Assembly (NCBI GenBank): GCA_015057365.1
Contig: SVEN01000003.1
Span: 1 to 64,000, forward strand
Source: Lachnospiraceae bacterium
Lineage (GTDB): Bacteria; Bacillota; Clostridia; Lachnospirales; Lachnospiraceae
Direction of reading: 5' to 3'
Length of the DNA stretch: 64,000 nucleotides
Shown here: positions 35,173 to 43,099 of the stretch, in pieces
How the letters are laid out: every line of letters starts with the position of its first letter
Position numbering within the stretch: the first letter of the stretch is position 1
Translations under genes and position numbers: made by a program
The notes under the pieces: model-generated
The model's database searches: none
Told to the model about the DNA's origin: nothing
What the model saw: only the letters and a program-made list of their open reading frames with translations

Positions 35173-35630
35173 TTAAATAAAACCAAAAGCTCTTGCCGTA
35201 GGATGCATCATCCGCAACCGACGACAAGAGCTTTTTATCGACAAAATAATCGCATTGGCCACACCGTGAGGCGTGTCATACACCGCACCCAACGGATGGG
35301 CCATGGAATGCACAATACCGAGGCCTACGTTGGAAATTCCCATACCTGCCACGTACTGATCGAGAGCCATACCCTCCATACCGGCAGCCTCGCCCTTTAC
35401 CGCAGAGCGCAGGGAACGGGCAATAATCTCGATTGCCTTTAAGCGGAACATGTCGGACAGTTCCCAAGCCTCGCCGGTAATATAGCCTTCGATGGCATTG
35501 GTCAGAGCATCCATACCAGTCGCCGCCGTCAGGCTCTTTTAAAGCCCCGTGCCTCTGCCTCCTCCGCGATTGCAGCAATTGCGCAGGAACCGTGGTAGGA
35601 AGTTTCGTTGAGAATGACTCTGTTTGCCAT
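35173..35630 (-). pseudogene. Internally deleted iron-containing alcohol dehydrogenase (FucO-like)
   Basis: The intact SD and start give MANRVILNETSYHGSCAI...ARGFKRA, the first 33 residues of a FucO/lactaldehyde-reductase-type enzyme, then a stop. A second fragment in another frame starts at GMDALTNAIEGYIT, about residue 195-200 of the family, and runs through the iron-ligand region IVHSMAHPLGAVYDTPHGVANAII. It then ends in unrelated codons across a terminator. So about 160 residues of the NAD-binding domain and the C-terminal ~100 residues are missing. The product cannot be active. Confidence 0.88.
35187..35240 (+). terminator. Terminator of the Rpn-like gene
   Basis: AGCTCTTG and CAAGAGCT form the base of a long hairpin followed by TTTTTATC on the plus strand. 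On the minus strand an AGCTTTTGG tract follows the stem, so it may also end transcription from the alcohol dehydrogenase remnant. Confidence 0.75.
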
Positions 35631-35662
35631 AGTTTTTCTCCTTTGCGTATATCATTTCAACA

Positions 35663-35932
35663 TTACACTTTCAATTTCATCTGGGAAGGTTCCTTTAATG
35701 CCTTCTCAACAAGAGTCTCATCCTCAAAATTATTATAGTGTTCTTCTAACGTTTGACGTAATCCAAATAACTTCGCACTCGCTGTTTCAACCAAATGTCC
35801 ATAAGTTACTACATCAACAACACCACTTTCTGTTTTCTTATGTGTATCAATATCACCAATTGTACATCCAACAACAAATGCATGTATCTCTGATGTTTTG
35901 TGTAACATAGTCTTTTTCAATAAGATTCTCAT
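35663..35932 (-). CDS. Small protein of unknown function, second gene of an acquired pair
   Basis: The 89-residue protein has no motif I can assign with confidence. It reads HKTSEIHAFVVGCTIGDIDTHKKTESGVVDVVTYGHLVETASAKLFGLRQTLEEHY: a beta-rich half followed by a helical half. Its ATG starts immediately after the stop of the 213-residue gene (TAA-ATG), so translation is coupled. Codon use is AT-richer than most of the window, consistent with horizontal transfer. An antitoxin or accessory role beside its larger partner is only a guess. Confidence 0.55.
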   Translation of the reverse strand: MRILLKKTMLHKTSEIHAFVVGCTIGDIDTHKKTESGVVDVVTYGHLVETASAKLFGLRQTLEEHYNNFEDETLVEKALKEPSQMKLKV

Positions 35933-36574
35933 TTAATCATTATTTATTTCATAACAAATAAAACTCTCTTGTTCTCCCAAATGCTGTAGAATAATACTCC
36001 CAAGCACTCGAACCACAAAATAGCTTACTACAGCATCATACGCATTAAACATTCTGTCTCGCGACGGGTCTTGATTAATCTCATGCTTCGACCTGTTATA
36101 TACTGCAACAAAATCATAAAGAGCTTGAATAATATGTTCCTCAAATTCACCCAATCTTTCAATTTTTTGTACAGCCCTTCCTAAGGTCGTACTATTAAAT
36201 CTCAATTCACCCAACGGTAGTTTTTCCCTCAAAAACAGACGACATGCTGACTCTAAATGCATACCGGAACTTTCAATCACATATCTCGCAAATGTTCTTA
36301 CATCACATAAGTCAATATCACTTCTTGCATATTGCAACGGTCTATATAACTCTCTCTTTATTCCTGCCGGGAATGGGTTCTTCACCGGATCTGCAGGCAT
36401 AAAATATCCTCCGATTCCACCTATCATCGAGTCTGTTTTCCATATGCAATCCGTGATATATTCATAATCAGGATTCTCTAAATCTTGTTCTATAAACTGT
36501 TGTATTCCTTCCTTGATTTTCTCACCAAGAAAATAATCATACAATCTTTGTAGTTCTACATGTGATAATGTCAT
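35933..36574 (-). CDS. Protein of unknown function with HEPN-like C-terminal helices
   Basis: The 213-residue protein is not recognised. Its C-terminal 90 residues are helical and contain QALYDFVAVYNRSKHEINQ followed by YDAVVSYFVVRVLGSIILQHLG. The R-x2-H and amphipathic helices recall HEPN-type or AbiV-type folds, but the canonical Rx4-6H motif is not clear, so I keep this as a weak suggestion. It has its own consensus promoter about 100 bases upstream and is AT-richer than its neighbours. It is coupled to the 89-residue gene. Confidence 0.6.
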   Translation of the reverse strand: MTLSHVELQRLYDYFLGEKIKEGIQQFIEQDLENPDYEYITDCIWKTDSMIGGIGGYFMPADPVKNPFPAGIKRELYRPLQYARSDIDLCDVRTFARYVIESSGMHLESACRLFLREKLPLGELRFNSTTLGRAVQKIERLGEFEEHIIQALYDFVAVYNRSKHEINQDPSRDRMFNAYDAVVSYFVVRVLGSIILQHLGEQESFICYEINND

Positions 36575-36679
36575 ATCTTCCTCCGTTTTTCACACCAAAG
36601 TCTTTCTTAGAATCCATACTTTCCGGTTCATTCTCACTCTATTTTCATCATTCTTTAACGCCTTCCGACTCTATCTACT

Positions 36680-36708
36680 ATTATACGCCCATTGTCCCCA
36701 AATTTCAA
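36680..36708 (-). promoter_or_regulatory. Promoter of the acquired two-gene unit
   Basis: The minus strand reads TTGAAA, a 17-base spacer and TATAAT, about 105 bases before the first ATG. Confidence 0.78.
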
Positions 36709-36733
36709 GTTTAATCTCCTTCTTCCGCACACA

Positions 36734-36759
36734 AAAAGAGGCCTTTCAGCCTCTTTTTC
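36734..36759 (-). terminator. SIMPL gene terminator
   Basis: AAAAAGAGGC-loop-GCCTCTTTTT is symmetric and lies 12 bases after the SIMPL stop codon. Confidence 0.8.
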
Positions 36760-36770
36760 GTTCTTCCTAT

Positions 36771-37427
36771 TCACCCAATCTCCCACACCACCGTGACCGT
36801 ATCCGTCACGTCGATGTCATCCGGTTCGATGTCCATCTTGTAGCTGTCCGCAGCGGCGTTCGGCGCGCTCATCATGCAGCGTTCCACAGGCCTTGAGACA
36901 ATTTCCAGCTCGCCCCAGGAGTAGTCGATTTTTACGATATCGCCCAGGGTGACCCCTGCGGCCTCCGCCAGTACCTTGGCCTTTTCCTTGGAGTCTGCCA
37001 CCGCCTTGGCTAGCAGCTTGTTTTTGGCTGCCTCGGTGTCCTTTATGGTGTAGTTGATGCGGAACTCCGGAGAAACCTCCGTCTGTGTCAGAGCGTACAA
37101 CACCCGTCCCAGTCTTTCGTTATCCGCGTCAAACTCCAGCTTCATGTTGTGGTTGAAACGGTAGCCCAGAAAACGATTTTTCCATACGTTGTTTTCGTCC
37201 CGGTAGTTCTCATACTCCGTATCCACCGAAAAGCGCAGTGTCTTTAAGTCCGTGCGGGCAAAGCCCAGCTCTTCAAAGCAGTTCTTTAACGTCTCGGTCT
37301 GCTCCGAGGATTGGCGCAGTGCCTCCTCGTAGGTTTCGCACACCTTTGTGGCGTCCAGCAGCAGCCGGATCATGTCCGGCTTCACCGACAGCTTGCCTTT
37401 TCCCGTAACTCTCATTGTTTTTTCCAT
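36771..37427 (-). CDS. SIMPL (DUF541) domain protein
   Basis: The 218-residue protein matches the SIMPL family: MRVTGKGKLSVKPDMIRLLLDA at the start, QTETLKNCFEELGF, the central TEYENYRDENNVWKNRFLGYRFNHNMKLEF and the C-terminal AVADSKEKAKVLAEAAGVTLGDIVKIDYSW. Unlike YggE-type members it has no signal peptide, so it is cytoplasmic. The exact function of SIMPL proteins is unclear (stress protection is reported). The ORF track starts early; ATG at 37427 follows AAGGAGG. It lies 13 bp after the vWA gene. Confidence 0.88.
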   Translation of the reverse strand: MEKTMRVTGKGKLSVKPDMIRLLLDATKVCETYEEALRQSSEQTETLKNCFEELGFARTDLKTLRFSVDTEYENYRDENNVWKNRFLGYRFNHNMKLEFDADNERLGRVLYALTQTEVSPEFRINYTIKDTEAAKNKLLAKAVADSKEKAKVLAEAAGVTLGDIVKIDYSWGELEIVSRPVERCMMSAPNAAADSYKMDIEPDDIDVTDTVTVVWEIG

Positions 37428-37440
37428 AGGTAGATCCTCC

Positions 37441-38106
37441 TTACTTTCCTCTCTTCCTGTAATCCGCTTCAATCTCTTTCTTCCAGTCCTCTGCCAGTGC
37501 TGCGCTCATCTGCGCTCCGGAGCATTTCCGCACCCGGCTGACTGCTTTTCCCAAGGCTCTGAAGTTTACCGCAGTCCCTTCCTCGTCGCACTGATAACGA
37601 ACCGCCCGTTCCGGTGCGATGCCGAAGCGCCCCGCCTCTGCAATGGCGTCGATATTCGCTCCCAGAAATAAGAACTCCCAACCGTACTTCACCTTCTGCC
37701 GCTCCACCATCTTCTTCACCTTTTCGTAGGTGTAGGTGTGACTGGAGTTTTCCTGCCCGTCGGTGGTGATGATGAATAAGGTCTTCTCCGGCCGATCCTC
37801 GTCTCTGGCGTATTTGTGGACGTTGCCGATGTGGTGGATGGCACCGCCCAAGGCGTCTAAAAGTGCTGTACAGCCCCGCACGTAATACTCCTTCTCCGTC
37901 ATAGCCGGCACCCGGTCCAGCGCCACACGGTCGTGTATCACCTCGATTTTATCGTCGAAGAGTACCGTAGACACCAGCACCTCCCCCTCTTCCTTTTTCT
38001 GCTTCTCCATCAGGTCATTGTAACCGCCGATGGTGTCCGCCTCCAGGCCGCTCATGGAGCCGCTCCGGTCCAAAATAAATACAAGCTCCGTCAATCCGTT
38101 TCTCAT
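37441..38106 (-). CDS. vWA (TerY-like) metal-ion-dependent adhesion domain protein
   Basis: The 221-residue protein is a single von Willebrand A domain with the MIDAS residues in ILDRSGSMSGLE (DxSxS), the Thr in RGCTALLDALG and the Asp in FIITTDGQENSS. There is no signal peptide, so it is cytoplasmic. The short one-domain form resembles TerY-type proteins of stress-response modules. It sits between a gene whose product carries a macro-protein-associated C-terminal domain and a SIMPL gene. Confidence 0.88.
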   Translation of the reverse strand: MRNGLTELVFILDRSGSMSGLEADTIGGYNDLMEKQKKEEGEVLVSTVLFDDKIEVIHDRVALDRVPAMTEKEYYVRGCTALLDALGGAIHHIGNVHKYARDEDRPEKTLFIITTDGQENSSHTYTYEKVKKMVERQKVKYGWEFLFLGANIDAIAEAGRFGIAPERAVRYQCDEEGTAVNFRALGKAVSRVRKCSGAQMSAALAEDWKKEIEADYRKRGK

Positions 38107-38166
38107 GGTCGTTACCTCCGTTTGTTTGTGTTTTCTTGGTTCTGAGGTAACTATACCATATGTTTT

Positions 38167-38194
38167 TCAAAAGAAGGTCGCCGTGAGGGCGACC
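38167..38194 (-). terminator. Terminator between the helical-domain and vWA genes
   Basis: On the minus strand GGTCGCC-CTCA-CGGCGACC-type pairing is followed by TTCTTTTG, just after the 38200 gene's stop. Confidence 0.6.
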
Positions 38195-38199
38195 CTGTA

Positions 38200-38847
38200 T
38201 TATTCGATAAAGCACTCCGTCCCGTGCTCCTCCAGCGCAATGTCGATTTCGATCATGTCGTACACGCCCTTCTCGATAAAGTACGAGAAAATCACATCCC
38301 GCTTCTCGCACGGCGACAGCGCATATCCGGCCCGGGCCAGCAAATCCTTGGTCTCGTCCAAGTTCAGCTTCACCCCGACACAAAGCCGCATGGCGGTAGC
38401 TTTGTCCGGGTGATACTCCGGATTCAGCTTAATTTTCGAAAACAGCTGCTTTGTCAGCAGCGCCCGCTTATAGACATCCGCATTGGTCAGTCCCTTCGTC
38501 TCGATAAGGTACATCAAATACTCCTGAAAGGTATCCGACAGATGGGCGATACGCTCCTTTATGGCAGCTTCGCTCTCCTCGATGAAGGCATTATAGTCGA
38601 CGATATTCGGAGCTACGGATTCTTCCTCTGCCAAAGGCGCACTTGCCTTGGCAAAGAACTTTGGCGCCTTCAAACAAAAGCTGCGTTCTTTCCGCTCCGC
38701 CGGTCGCGCTTTTCTGCAATCCCCGGCGCTCTCGTCCCACGTGTCCGCTTCCTCCACATAATGACTGTCTATATAGGCCTCCAACTCCGGATACCGGCTC
38801 CGTACCCGCATCCGGGTGATATCGTCGTGAATCTTCTGAAAAGACAT
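38200..38847 (-). CDS. Protein with macro-domain-associated helical (HTH-like) C-terminal domain
   Basis: The 215-residue protein has a poorly conserved N-terminal 100 residues. Its C-terminal domain (about 105-215: FQEYLMYLIETKGLTNADVYKRALLTKQLFSKIKLN, DKATAMRLCVGVKLNLDETKDLLARAGYALS, FIEKGVYDMIEIDIALEE) has the pattern I associate with the extra C-terminal domain of clostridial macro-domain (ADP-ribose-binding) proteins. Here it occurs without a macro domain. It resembles an HTH fold, so DNA or protein binding is possible. It has its own promoter upstream of the vWA/SIMPL genes. Confidence 0.7.
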   Translation of the reverse strand: MSFQKIHDDITRMRVRSRYPELEAYIDSHYVEEADTWDESAGDCRKARPAERKERSFCLKAPKFFAKASAPLAEEESVAPNIVDYNAFIEESEAAIKERIAHLSDTFQEYLMYLIETKGLTNADVYKRALLTKQLFSKIKLNPEYHPDKATAMRLCVGVKLNLDETKDLLARAGYALSPCEKRDVIFSYFIEKGVYDMIEIDIALEEHGTECFIE

Positions 38848-38902
38848 GTTGCACCTCCCTTTTATGTCAAAGCATCAAACCGAACCGTTTCCTCTTTCCT
38901 CT

Positions 38903-38931
38903 ATTATACCTTTTCCATATCTGTCATGCAA
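38903..38931 (-). promoter_or_regulatory. Promoter of the helical-domain gene
   Basis: The minus strand reads TTGCAT, a 17-base spacer and TATAAT, 56 bases before the ATG. It lies between the 36-residue gene and the 38200 gene. Confidence 0.75.
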
Positions 38932-38991
38932 GCTTCTTTCCTTCCCTGCCGCCTTACAAGCACTTCCCACATTGCTCCGGTGCATGCCTTT

Positions 38992-39102
38992 TTACTCACC
39001 CATCTCCTCCATAACCTCTTTTAACTCATTTGCATCGCAGGAGCATACAAAAGCTCCGTTCATATAGATTTCATAGTGTCCGTTTACGTTGCGTACTTCC
39101 AT
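38992..39102 (-). CDS. 36-residue small protein
   Basis: This gene is missing from the ORF track. It encodes MEVRNVNGHYEIYMNGAFVC and continues SCDANELKEVMEEMGE. SD AAAGGAG lies 8 bases upstream of the ATG. The sequence has a beta-hairpin-like half (HYEIYMNGAFVCSCD, with two cysteines) and a short helix. I know of similar unnamed micro-proteins in Clostridia but no function. The strong SD and compact fold-like pattern support a real gene. Confidence 0.65.
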   Translation of the reverse strand: MEVRNVNGHYEIYMNGAFVCSCDANELKEVMEEMGE

Positions 39103-39124
39103 AATGATGCTCCTTTCTGTAGCT

Positions 39125-39250
39125 CCCCAGCGCGAAAAACTATTGACACTATCCTAGCGCGGTCTTCTTCGGTCGTGGGCGCGTTCGCATGACACCGCAA
39201 CTGCTTGTGAGCAAGCTCACGCAGATTGCTTGCATGCTCACTTTGTCTGC
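39125..39250 (-). repeat. Dispersed intergenic repeat, copy 2
   Basis: Read on the minus strand, CAAAGTGAGCATG and ATGCGAACGCGCCCACGACCGA match copy 1 at 1-113, with a variable middle part that here includes GTGAGCTTGCTCAC. Like copy 1 it lies directly after a terminator. The 39084-39269 ORF in it is spurious. Confidence 0.55.
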
Positions 39251-39251
39251 A

Positions 39252-39297
39252 CAAAAGAAAAAGAACCAAGCCTAGGATGTCTCCTATCTTGGTTCTT
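39252..39297 (-). terminator. DUF4190 gene terminator
   Basis: AAGAACCAAG pairs with CTTGGTTCTT, followed by TTTCTTTTG on the minus strand. Confidence 0.82.
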
Positions 39298-39331
39298 AAT
39301 TTACATCATATGGTGTCCCATAAAACGGACT

Positions 39332-39772
39332 TTACTGCATTGCAGACATAATCAAACAAGTAGCCGCGCAGTGCCATGCCACGGTGATTACCAGGCCGAC
39401 AATACACATTACAAGACCTGCGATTGCCATGTTCTTACGGGAAGACTTCATTCCCTTTACGCTCAGGATGATACCTACAATACCGGTAATGTAACCGATC
39501 AGCGGCATTAAAAGCCATGCAACCAGAGTAATAATACCGAGTACCAGACCCGCAATTGCGAATCCCGGCTTATCTGCAACCGGTGCTGCAGTCTTCTTTG
39601 CCGGCTCCATAATCTGAGAAGTCGGTGCCTCTGCAGTGTATACAGTCTCCGTTGCCGGTGCAACCTTTTCTACAGTTTCAACAGTTTCTTTCTTTGCTTC
39701 AACCTTTGCGCCACAGCTCTGGCAGAACTCATCACCCGGCTGAAGGTTTCCTCCGCAACTTTCACAATTCAT
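39332..39772 (-). CDS. Zinc-ribbon DUF4190-type membrane protein
   Basis: The 146-residue protein has an N-terminal zinc ribbon (CESCGGNLQPGDEFCQSCG), a Thr/Glu/Ala linker, and two transmembrane helices (FAIAGLVLGIITLVAWLLMPLIGYITGIVGIIL and NMAIAGLVMCIVGLVITVAWHCAATC) in the DUF4190 pattern. Function is unknown; many Clostridia have several such genes. The ORF track begins 16 codons early; ATG at 39772 follows an AAGGGGG SD. Confidence 0.82.
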   Translation of the reverse strand: MNCESCGGNLQPGDEFCQSCGAKVEAKKETVETVEKVAPATETVYTAEAPTSQIMEPAKKTAAPVADKPGFAIAGLVLGIITLVAWLLMPLIGYITGIVGIILSVKGMKSSRKNMAIAGLVMCIVGLVITVAWHCAATCLIMSAMQ

Positions 39773-39810
39773 TTGAATATCCCCCTTAATGTGGTTTGTT
39801 AACACGGTAA

Positions 39811-39839
39811 AGTATATCACACTTTTTCTGCTATTACAA
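39811..39839 (-). promoter_or_regulatory. Promoter of the DUF4190 gene
   Basis: The minus strand reads TTGTAA, a 17-base spacer and TATACT, 39 bases before the ATG. Confidence 0.75.
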
Positions 39840-39868
39840 GCAAAATATTATTTTACCTCCACATAATC

Positions 39869-41593
39869 TTACGCAAGCTTAAATTTATTTACTTCCTGAT
39901 TCAGATTCAGCGCAATCTCCTTGTTGACATTCGCTTCTTCCTCAATCTCTCCCACATTCATGGTCAGATCTACGGAACGCTCCGTCACATCCGCCACACC
40001 GGAAGTACACTCACCCACCGCAGTCCGTACCGCTTCTACGGAAGCAACAATACCGTCCATGTTCTGCTTTAACAGTGCACTCTCTGCCGCAAAATTCTGC
40101 ATCAGACCGTTTAAGCTGCCTACGTCACCCTGATAACTTTCACTGATGTCAAGGAGCTTTTCGTAGCCCTTCATAGCGGTTTCTTCCATAAAGGTCAACA
40201 TCTCTCCTGCCTCTTTTGCAAGATCGTTCACAGCCTTGATTACCTCCGCACTTACCTTCTGAATAGAGGTAGCAGCCTCTGCGGAATCGGATGCCAGCTT
40301 ACTGATTTCATCCGCAACTACCGCAAAGCCACGGCCCGCTTCTCCGGCTCTTGCCGCCTCGATACTTGCATTTAACGCCAAAAGGTTCGTCTGGGAGGAA
40401 ATGTTTAATATATTTGAGGTGAGGATACTGATTTCCTCCACCGCTTTGGACTTCTGAATCCGCTCGTTTACTTCCAACGCCATCTCGTCCGCTTTCCCCT
40501 TTGCAACCGCACGTTCCTCTGCAGCATTCCGGTAGATTTCCTCTGCATTTACGCGAATCTCCTCGGAAGATTTGCTTCCCTCTTCTGCCTGTCCGGAAAT
40601 CGCCTCCAGAGACGTGTATACCTGTCCGACGGACTCCGTAATCTGATTTAAGGAGAAGTTTGTCTGCTCCATGGACGCACTCATCTCTTCCATAAACGCA
40701 GACACATCGGAGATGCTCATTTCCGCCTGAGAAAGCTTCCGCACAATCGTTCCCGAGGATCCGTCCAGTTTCATGGAGTTATCGGAAATCGTAATCATAA
40801 TTCCCCGGATATATGCCAAAAGACTGTTAATATTCTCGGCAATGCTCTCCAACTCGTCCCGGCTCTTAATCTCCAACTGCTTGGTCAAATCACCCTCGCT
40901 GCTGACCAGTTCGTATACCTTTTCTTCTACCTGCTTTAAGCCGTTCAACATCGCATTAATCACAAGACAAAGTACCAACACACCTACCACCAGAGCCACT
41001 ACCGCAATCAAGACAATCTGCTTGGAAGAATCCGCAAGGCGCTCGGAAACATGTCCCGCATCGTAGTCGCATCCCAATACCGCTACCACCGCTCCGGTGC
41101 TATCATAAATCGGTTTGTACACGGATATCAAATCCCCGTCCACCGTCTCATCAATATAATCCTGTACATATTCTTCTCCGACAAAGCAATCCGCCAGTTC
41201 TTCATAGGATACTTCAAACTCATCGCCGAAATCGGCACACTCCTCCGATGCATCGGTATCAATGCCGTAATACACCGCTTCTCCGTCCGTGTGAAGCGTA
41301 TACAAAAACGCTATACCATAAGACTGCTGGATATCGCACAAGGCATCACGCAGTTCCTGATACTCCGCGCTGTCCTCACAGCCCGGCTCCAGAGTCTTTA
41401 ATACATCTCCGTCAATCACCTTCACCGCCATCTTGGAAACCATGTCCGCCTGTTCTACACCCATGGCCACCATACCGTCATTCATTTTCCGGTATGAGCT
41501 GATTCCCAGAATCACGCAAAGCACCGCAACCAGAAAAACTACCGGTAACAGAATTTTCAATCGGATACTGATTCTTTTTTTCGTTTGTTTCAT
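39869..41593 (-). CDS. Methyl-accepting chemotaxis protein
   Basis: The 574-residue receptor has an N-terminal transmembrane helix ([20 protein letters not shown]), an extracellular sensor of about 165 residues ([27 protein letters not shown]), a second helix ([24 protein letters not shown]), a HAMP-like region and the signalling hairpin [36 protein letters not shown]. The ligand cannot be read from the sequence. Start at 41593 follows GGAGG; the ORF track is 15 codons longer. It is monocistronic and would signal to CheA through CheW/CheV. Confidence 0.94.
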   Translation of the reverse strand: MKQTKKRISIRLKILLPVVFLVAVLCVILGISSYRKMNDGMVAMGVEQADMVSKMAVKVIDGDVLKTLEPGCEDSAEYQELRDALCDIQQSYGIAFLYTLHTDGEAVYYGIDTDASEECADFGDEFEVSYEELADCFVGEEYVQDYIDETVDGDLISVYKPIYDSTGAVVAVLGCDYDAGHVSERLADSSKQIVLIAVVALVVGVLVLCLVINAMLNGLKQVEEKVYELVSSEGDLTKQLEIKSRDELESIAENINSLLAYIRGIMITISDNSMKLDGSSGTIVRKLSQAEMSISDVSAFMEEMSASMEQTNFSLNQITESVGQVYTSLEAISGQAEEGSKSSEEIRVNAEEIYRNAAEERAVAKGKADEMALEVNERIQKSKAVEEISILTSNILNISSQTNLLALNASIEAARAGEAGRGFAVVADEISKLASDSAEAATSIQKVSAEVIKAVNDLAKEAGEMLTFMEETAMKGYEKLLDISESYQGDVGSLNGLMQNFAAESALLKQNMDGIVASVEAVRTAVGECTSGVADVTERSVDLTMNVGEIEEEANVNKEIALNLNQEVNKFKLA

Positions 41594-41649
41594 AACCCCT
41601 GACCTCCGCAATATTCTAGCTATATTAAAGCGTTTCACTCCATGCTCTT

Positions 41650-41678
41650 ATCATACTACTTTTTCAGTTATTTGTGAA
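41650..41678 (-). promoter_or_regulatory. MCP gene promoter
   Basis: The minus strand reads TTCACA, a 17-base spacer and TATGAT, 57 bases before the ATG. Confidence 0.65.
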
Positions 41679-41739
41679 GTATTTTGATAAAATATTAATA
41701 ATTTTTCATTTCTCATCAGCTTTTCTCTGATTTTTATGT

Positions 41740-41777
41740 AAAAAAAAGAAGCCGTTTCCTATAAAACAGCTTCTTTT
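41740..41777 (-). terminator. Terminator of the cobalamin-uptake unit
   Basis: AAGAAGCTGTTTT pairs with AAACGGCTTCTT, followed by eight T residues on the minus strand after the ECF S component gene. Confidence 0.85.
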
Positions 41778-41785
41778 ACTTACTT

Positions 41786-42304
41786 TTACGGTGTATTTGT
41801 ACTTCGCTCTAATTGCTGCAGTACCAGTACAATCGGCACAATAAGCAGTCCGCACACCAAATTGCTGGTACCGTGTATGACATCAAACGGGAATCCCGCC
41901 ACTATCCAGGCAATCATTCCCTTAAAATTCAGCCCGAACAGCAGTGCCTGGGCCGGCGCATACAGGATTCCGAACCCATATCCGTGCAACGCATTTACCA
42001 AAGAATACACCACCACCGCCACCGGCTTCGGCATTTTCTTCGGAAGCAGCATGGTGATTCCCCAGAGCACGGCCCATATGTACAGATACGGAATCCACCA
42101 GGTCCCAAAACCGGCAAAGATACCGTTTAACAGCACATAAATATAAATCGGATACAAGGCCTTCGCCCGGTACACCACTGTAAAGGCAATGGTAAACACG
42201 CCTAACAGGTGGATATTCGGCGCCCATTCCATAATCATCTTTGAGACATACATCAATGCTCCCAGCATGGAAAATATGGCCATTTCCCGAATTGTCAGCT
42301 TCAT
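41786..42304 (-). CDS. ECF transporter S component, probably cobalamin-type
   Basis: The 172-residue membrane protein has five to six hydrophobic helices and the small-size, N-terminal layout of ECF S components (TIREMAIFSMLGALMYVSKMIMEWAPNIHLLGVF, with the Ala-rich helix 1). It binds a vitamin and uses a shared EcfAA'T energising module encoded elsewhere. Because it follows a cobalamin riboswitch and a transcobalamin-like lipoprotein, cobalamin or a corrinoid precursor is the likely substrate (inference), as in CblT-type components. The start lies directly against the stop of the DUF4430 gene. Confidence 0.83.
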   Translation of the reverse strand: MKLTIREMAIFSMLGALMYVSKMIMEWAPNIHLLGVFTIAFTVVYRAKALYPIYIYVLLNGIFAGFGTWWIPYLYIWAVLWGITMLLPKKMPKPVAVVVYSLVNALHGYGFGILYAPAQALLFGLNFKGMIAWIVAGFPFDVIHGTSNLVCGLLIVPIVLVLQQLERSTNTP

Positions 42305-42858
42305 TACTTGGATACCTTGAAGGAATAGTTTGCTCCTTCTTCGATGTTGGTGGAATCTACGCCACTCATGCCGTACTCACCGTTTACATAAAAGCCCCAG
42401 TAGGTCTGGTCTACATCGTAATCCGCCAGGATTCCGTTGACCTTCTTCACATAAAGGCCGTACTGTCCTTCCTCTCCCTCAATTAAGCCGTGCTCCAAAA
42501 GTGCGGCACCTACTGTCTCTGCATCGGTATGAATCACGAACTTCGTCTCATTTCCGTCCTTATCCACTACAGAAAAGTTAAATGTTGCCTTGCCCTCGCC
42601 AAGCTCGGTCACTCCATCCTCAGTCTCGCCTGCCTGTCCGACATCCTCACCGTCTTCAGTAGCTTCGCCGCCTTCCGCACCCTCGCCGGCTGCGTCGCCC
42701 TGATTGTCCTTGGCCGGTGCGGTGACCTTGGTCTCCTGACCGCTCTGCGGGGTCTCCTTCTCATCCTTCTTGCATCCTACCGTAAACAATGCCATAGCCA
42801 CAATCAGCATCATACAAAGGATACGCGTTAACATCGTGTTTCTTGTTTTTCTTTGCAT
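42304..42858 (-). CDS. DUF4430 (transcobalamin-like) lipoprotein
   Basis: The 184-residue protein has a lipoprotein signal (lipobox-like TVGC, then KKDEKE) and an acidic Gly/Glu/Ala linker (GDAAGEGAEGGEATEDGEDVG). The C-terminal DUF4430 domain carries KFVIHTDAETVGAALLEHGLIEGEE, YGLYVKKVNGILADYDVDQTYWGFYVNGEYGMSGVDSTNIEEGANYSFKVSK. DUF4430 is related to the C-terminal domain of transcobalamin and intrinsic factor, which closes over bound cobalamin. With a B12 riboswitch upstream and an ECF S component downstream, a surface corrinoid-capture role is likely (inference). Confidence 0.85.
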   Translation of the reverse strand: MQRKTRNTMLTRILCMMLIVAMALFTVGCKKDEKETPQSGQETKVTAPAKDNQGDAAGEGAEGGEATEDGEDVGQAGETEDGVTELGEGKATFNFSVVDKDGNETKFVIHTDAETVGAALLEHGLIEGEEGQYGLYVKKVNGILADYDVDQTYWGFYVNGEYGMSGVDSTNIEEGANYSFKVSK

Positions 42859-42894
42859 ATCGTTTCTCCTTTTATTTGTATTTCCTCTCTATCC

Positions 42895-43093
42895 TGCCGG
42901 CACTCGCGGCGTACATCTCTAGAGGAGCGTTTCTGTCCGGGTATTTCGACTCGGCATTGCTTTTTTCACCTTCTCGGATCACTCCAATGGCCTGTCCCGA
43001 AGGTTGTGGCACCTCCGGTAGAAAAAAGGTTATATCATGCCTCACGGCGACGGGCTCGTACAGGAGTTACACCTGTTTCCCCGACACAAAAAC
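42895..43093 (-). promoter_or_regulatory. Cobalamin riboswitch
   Basis: On the minus strand the leader shows the conserved core GGGAAACAGGTGTAACTCC, then CGAGCCCGTCGCCGTGA, then GCCATTG..GAGAAGGTG, and a diverged B12 box (CCGAGTCGAAATACCCGGAC). These appear in the order and spacing of adenosylcobalamin riboswitches. No intrinsic terminator is seen before the DUF4430 start, which suggests control of translation initiation. It would repress the uptake genes when cobalamin is plentiful. Confidence 0.9.
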
Positions 43094-43099
43094 AAGGTG

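Noticed and set aside
33667-36770. Genomic island or prophage
   Set aside because: No integrase, attachment repeats or phage structural genes are visible; only single atypical genes and one pseudogene are seen.
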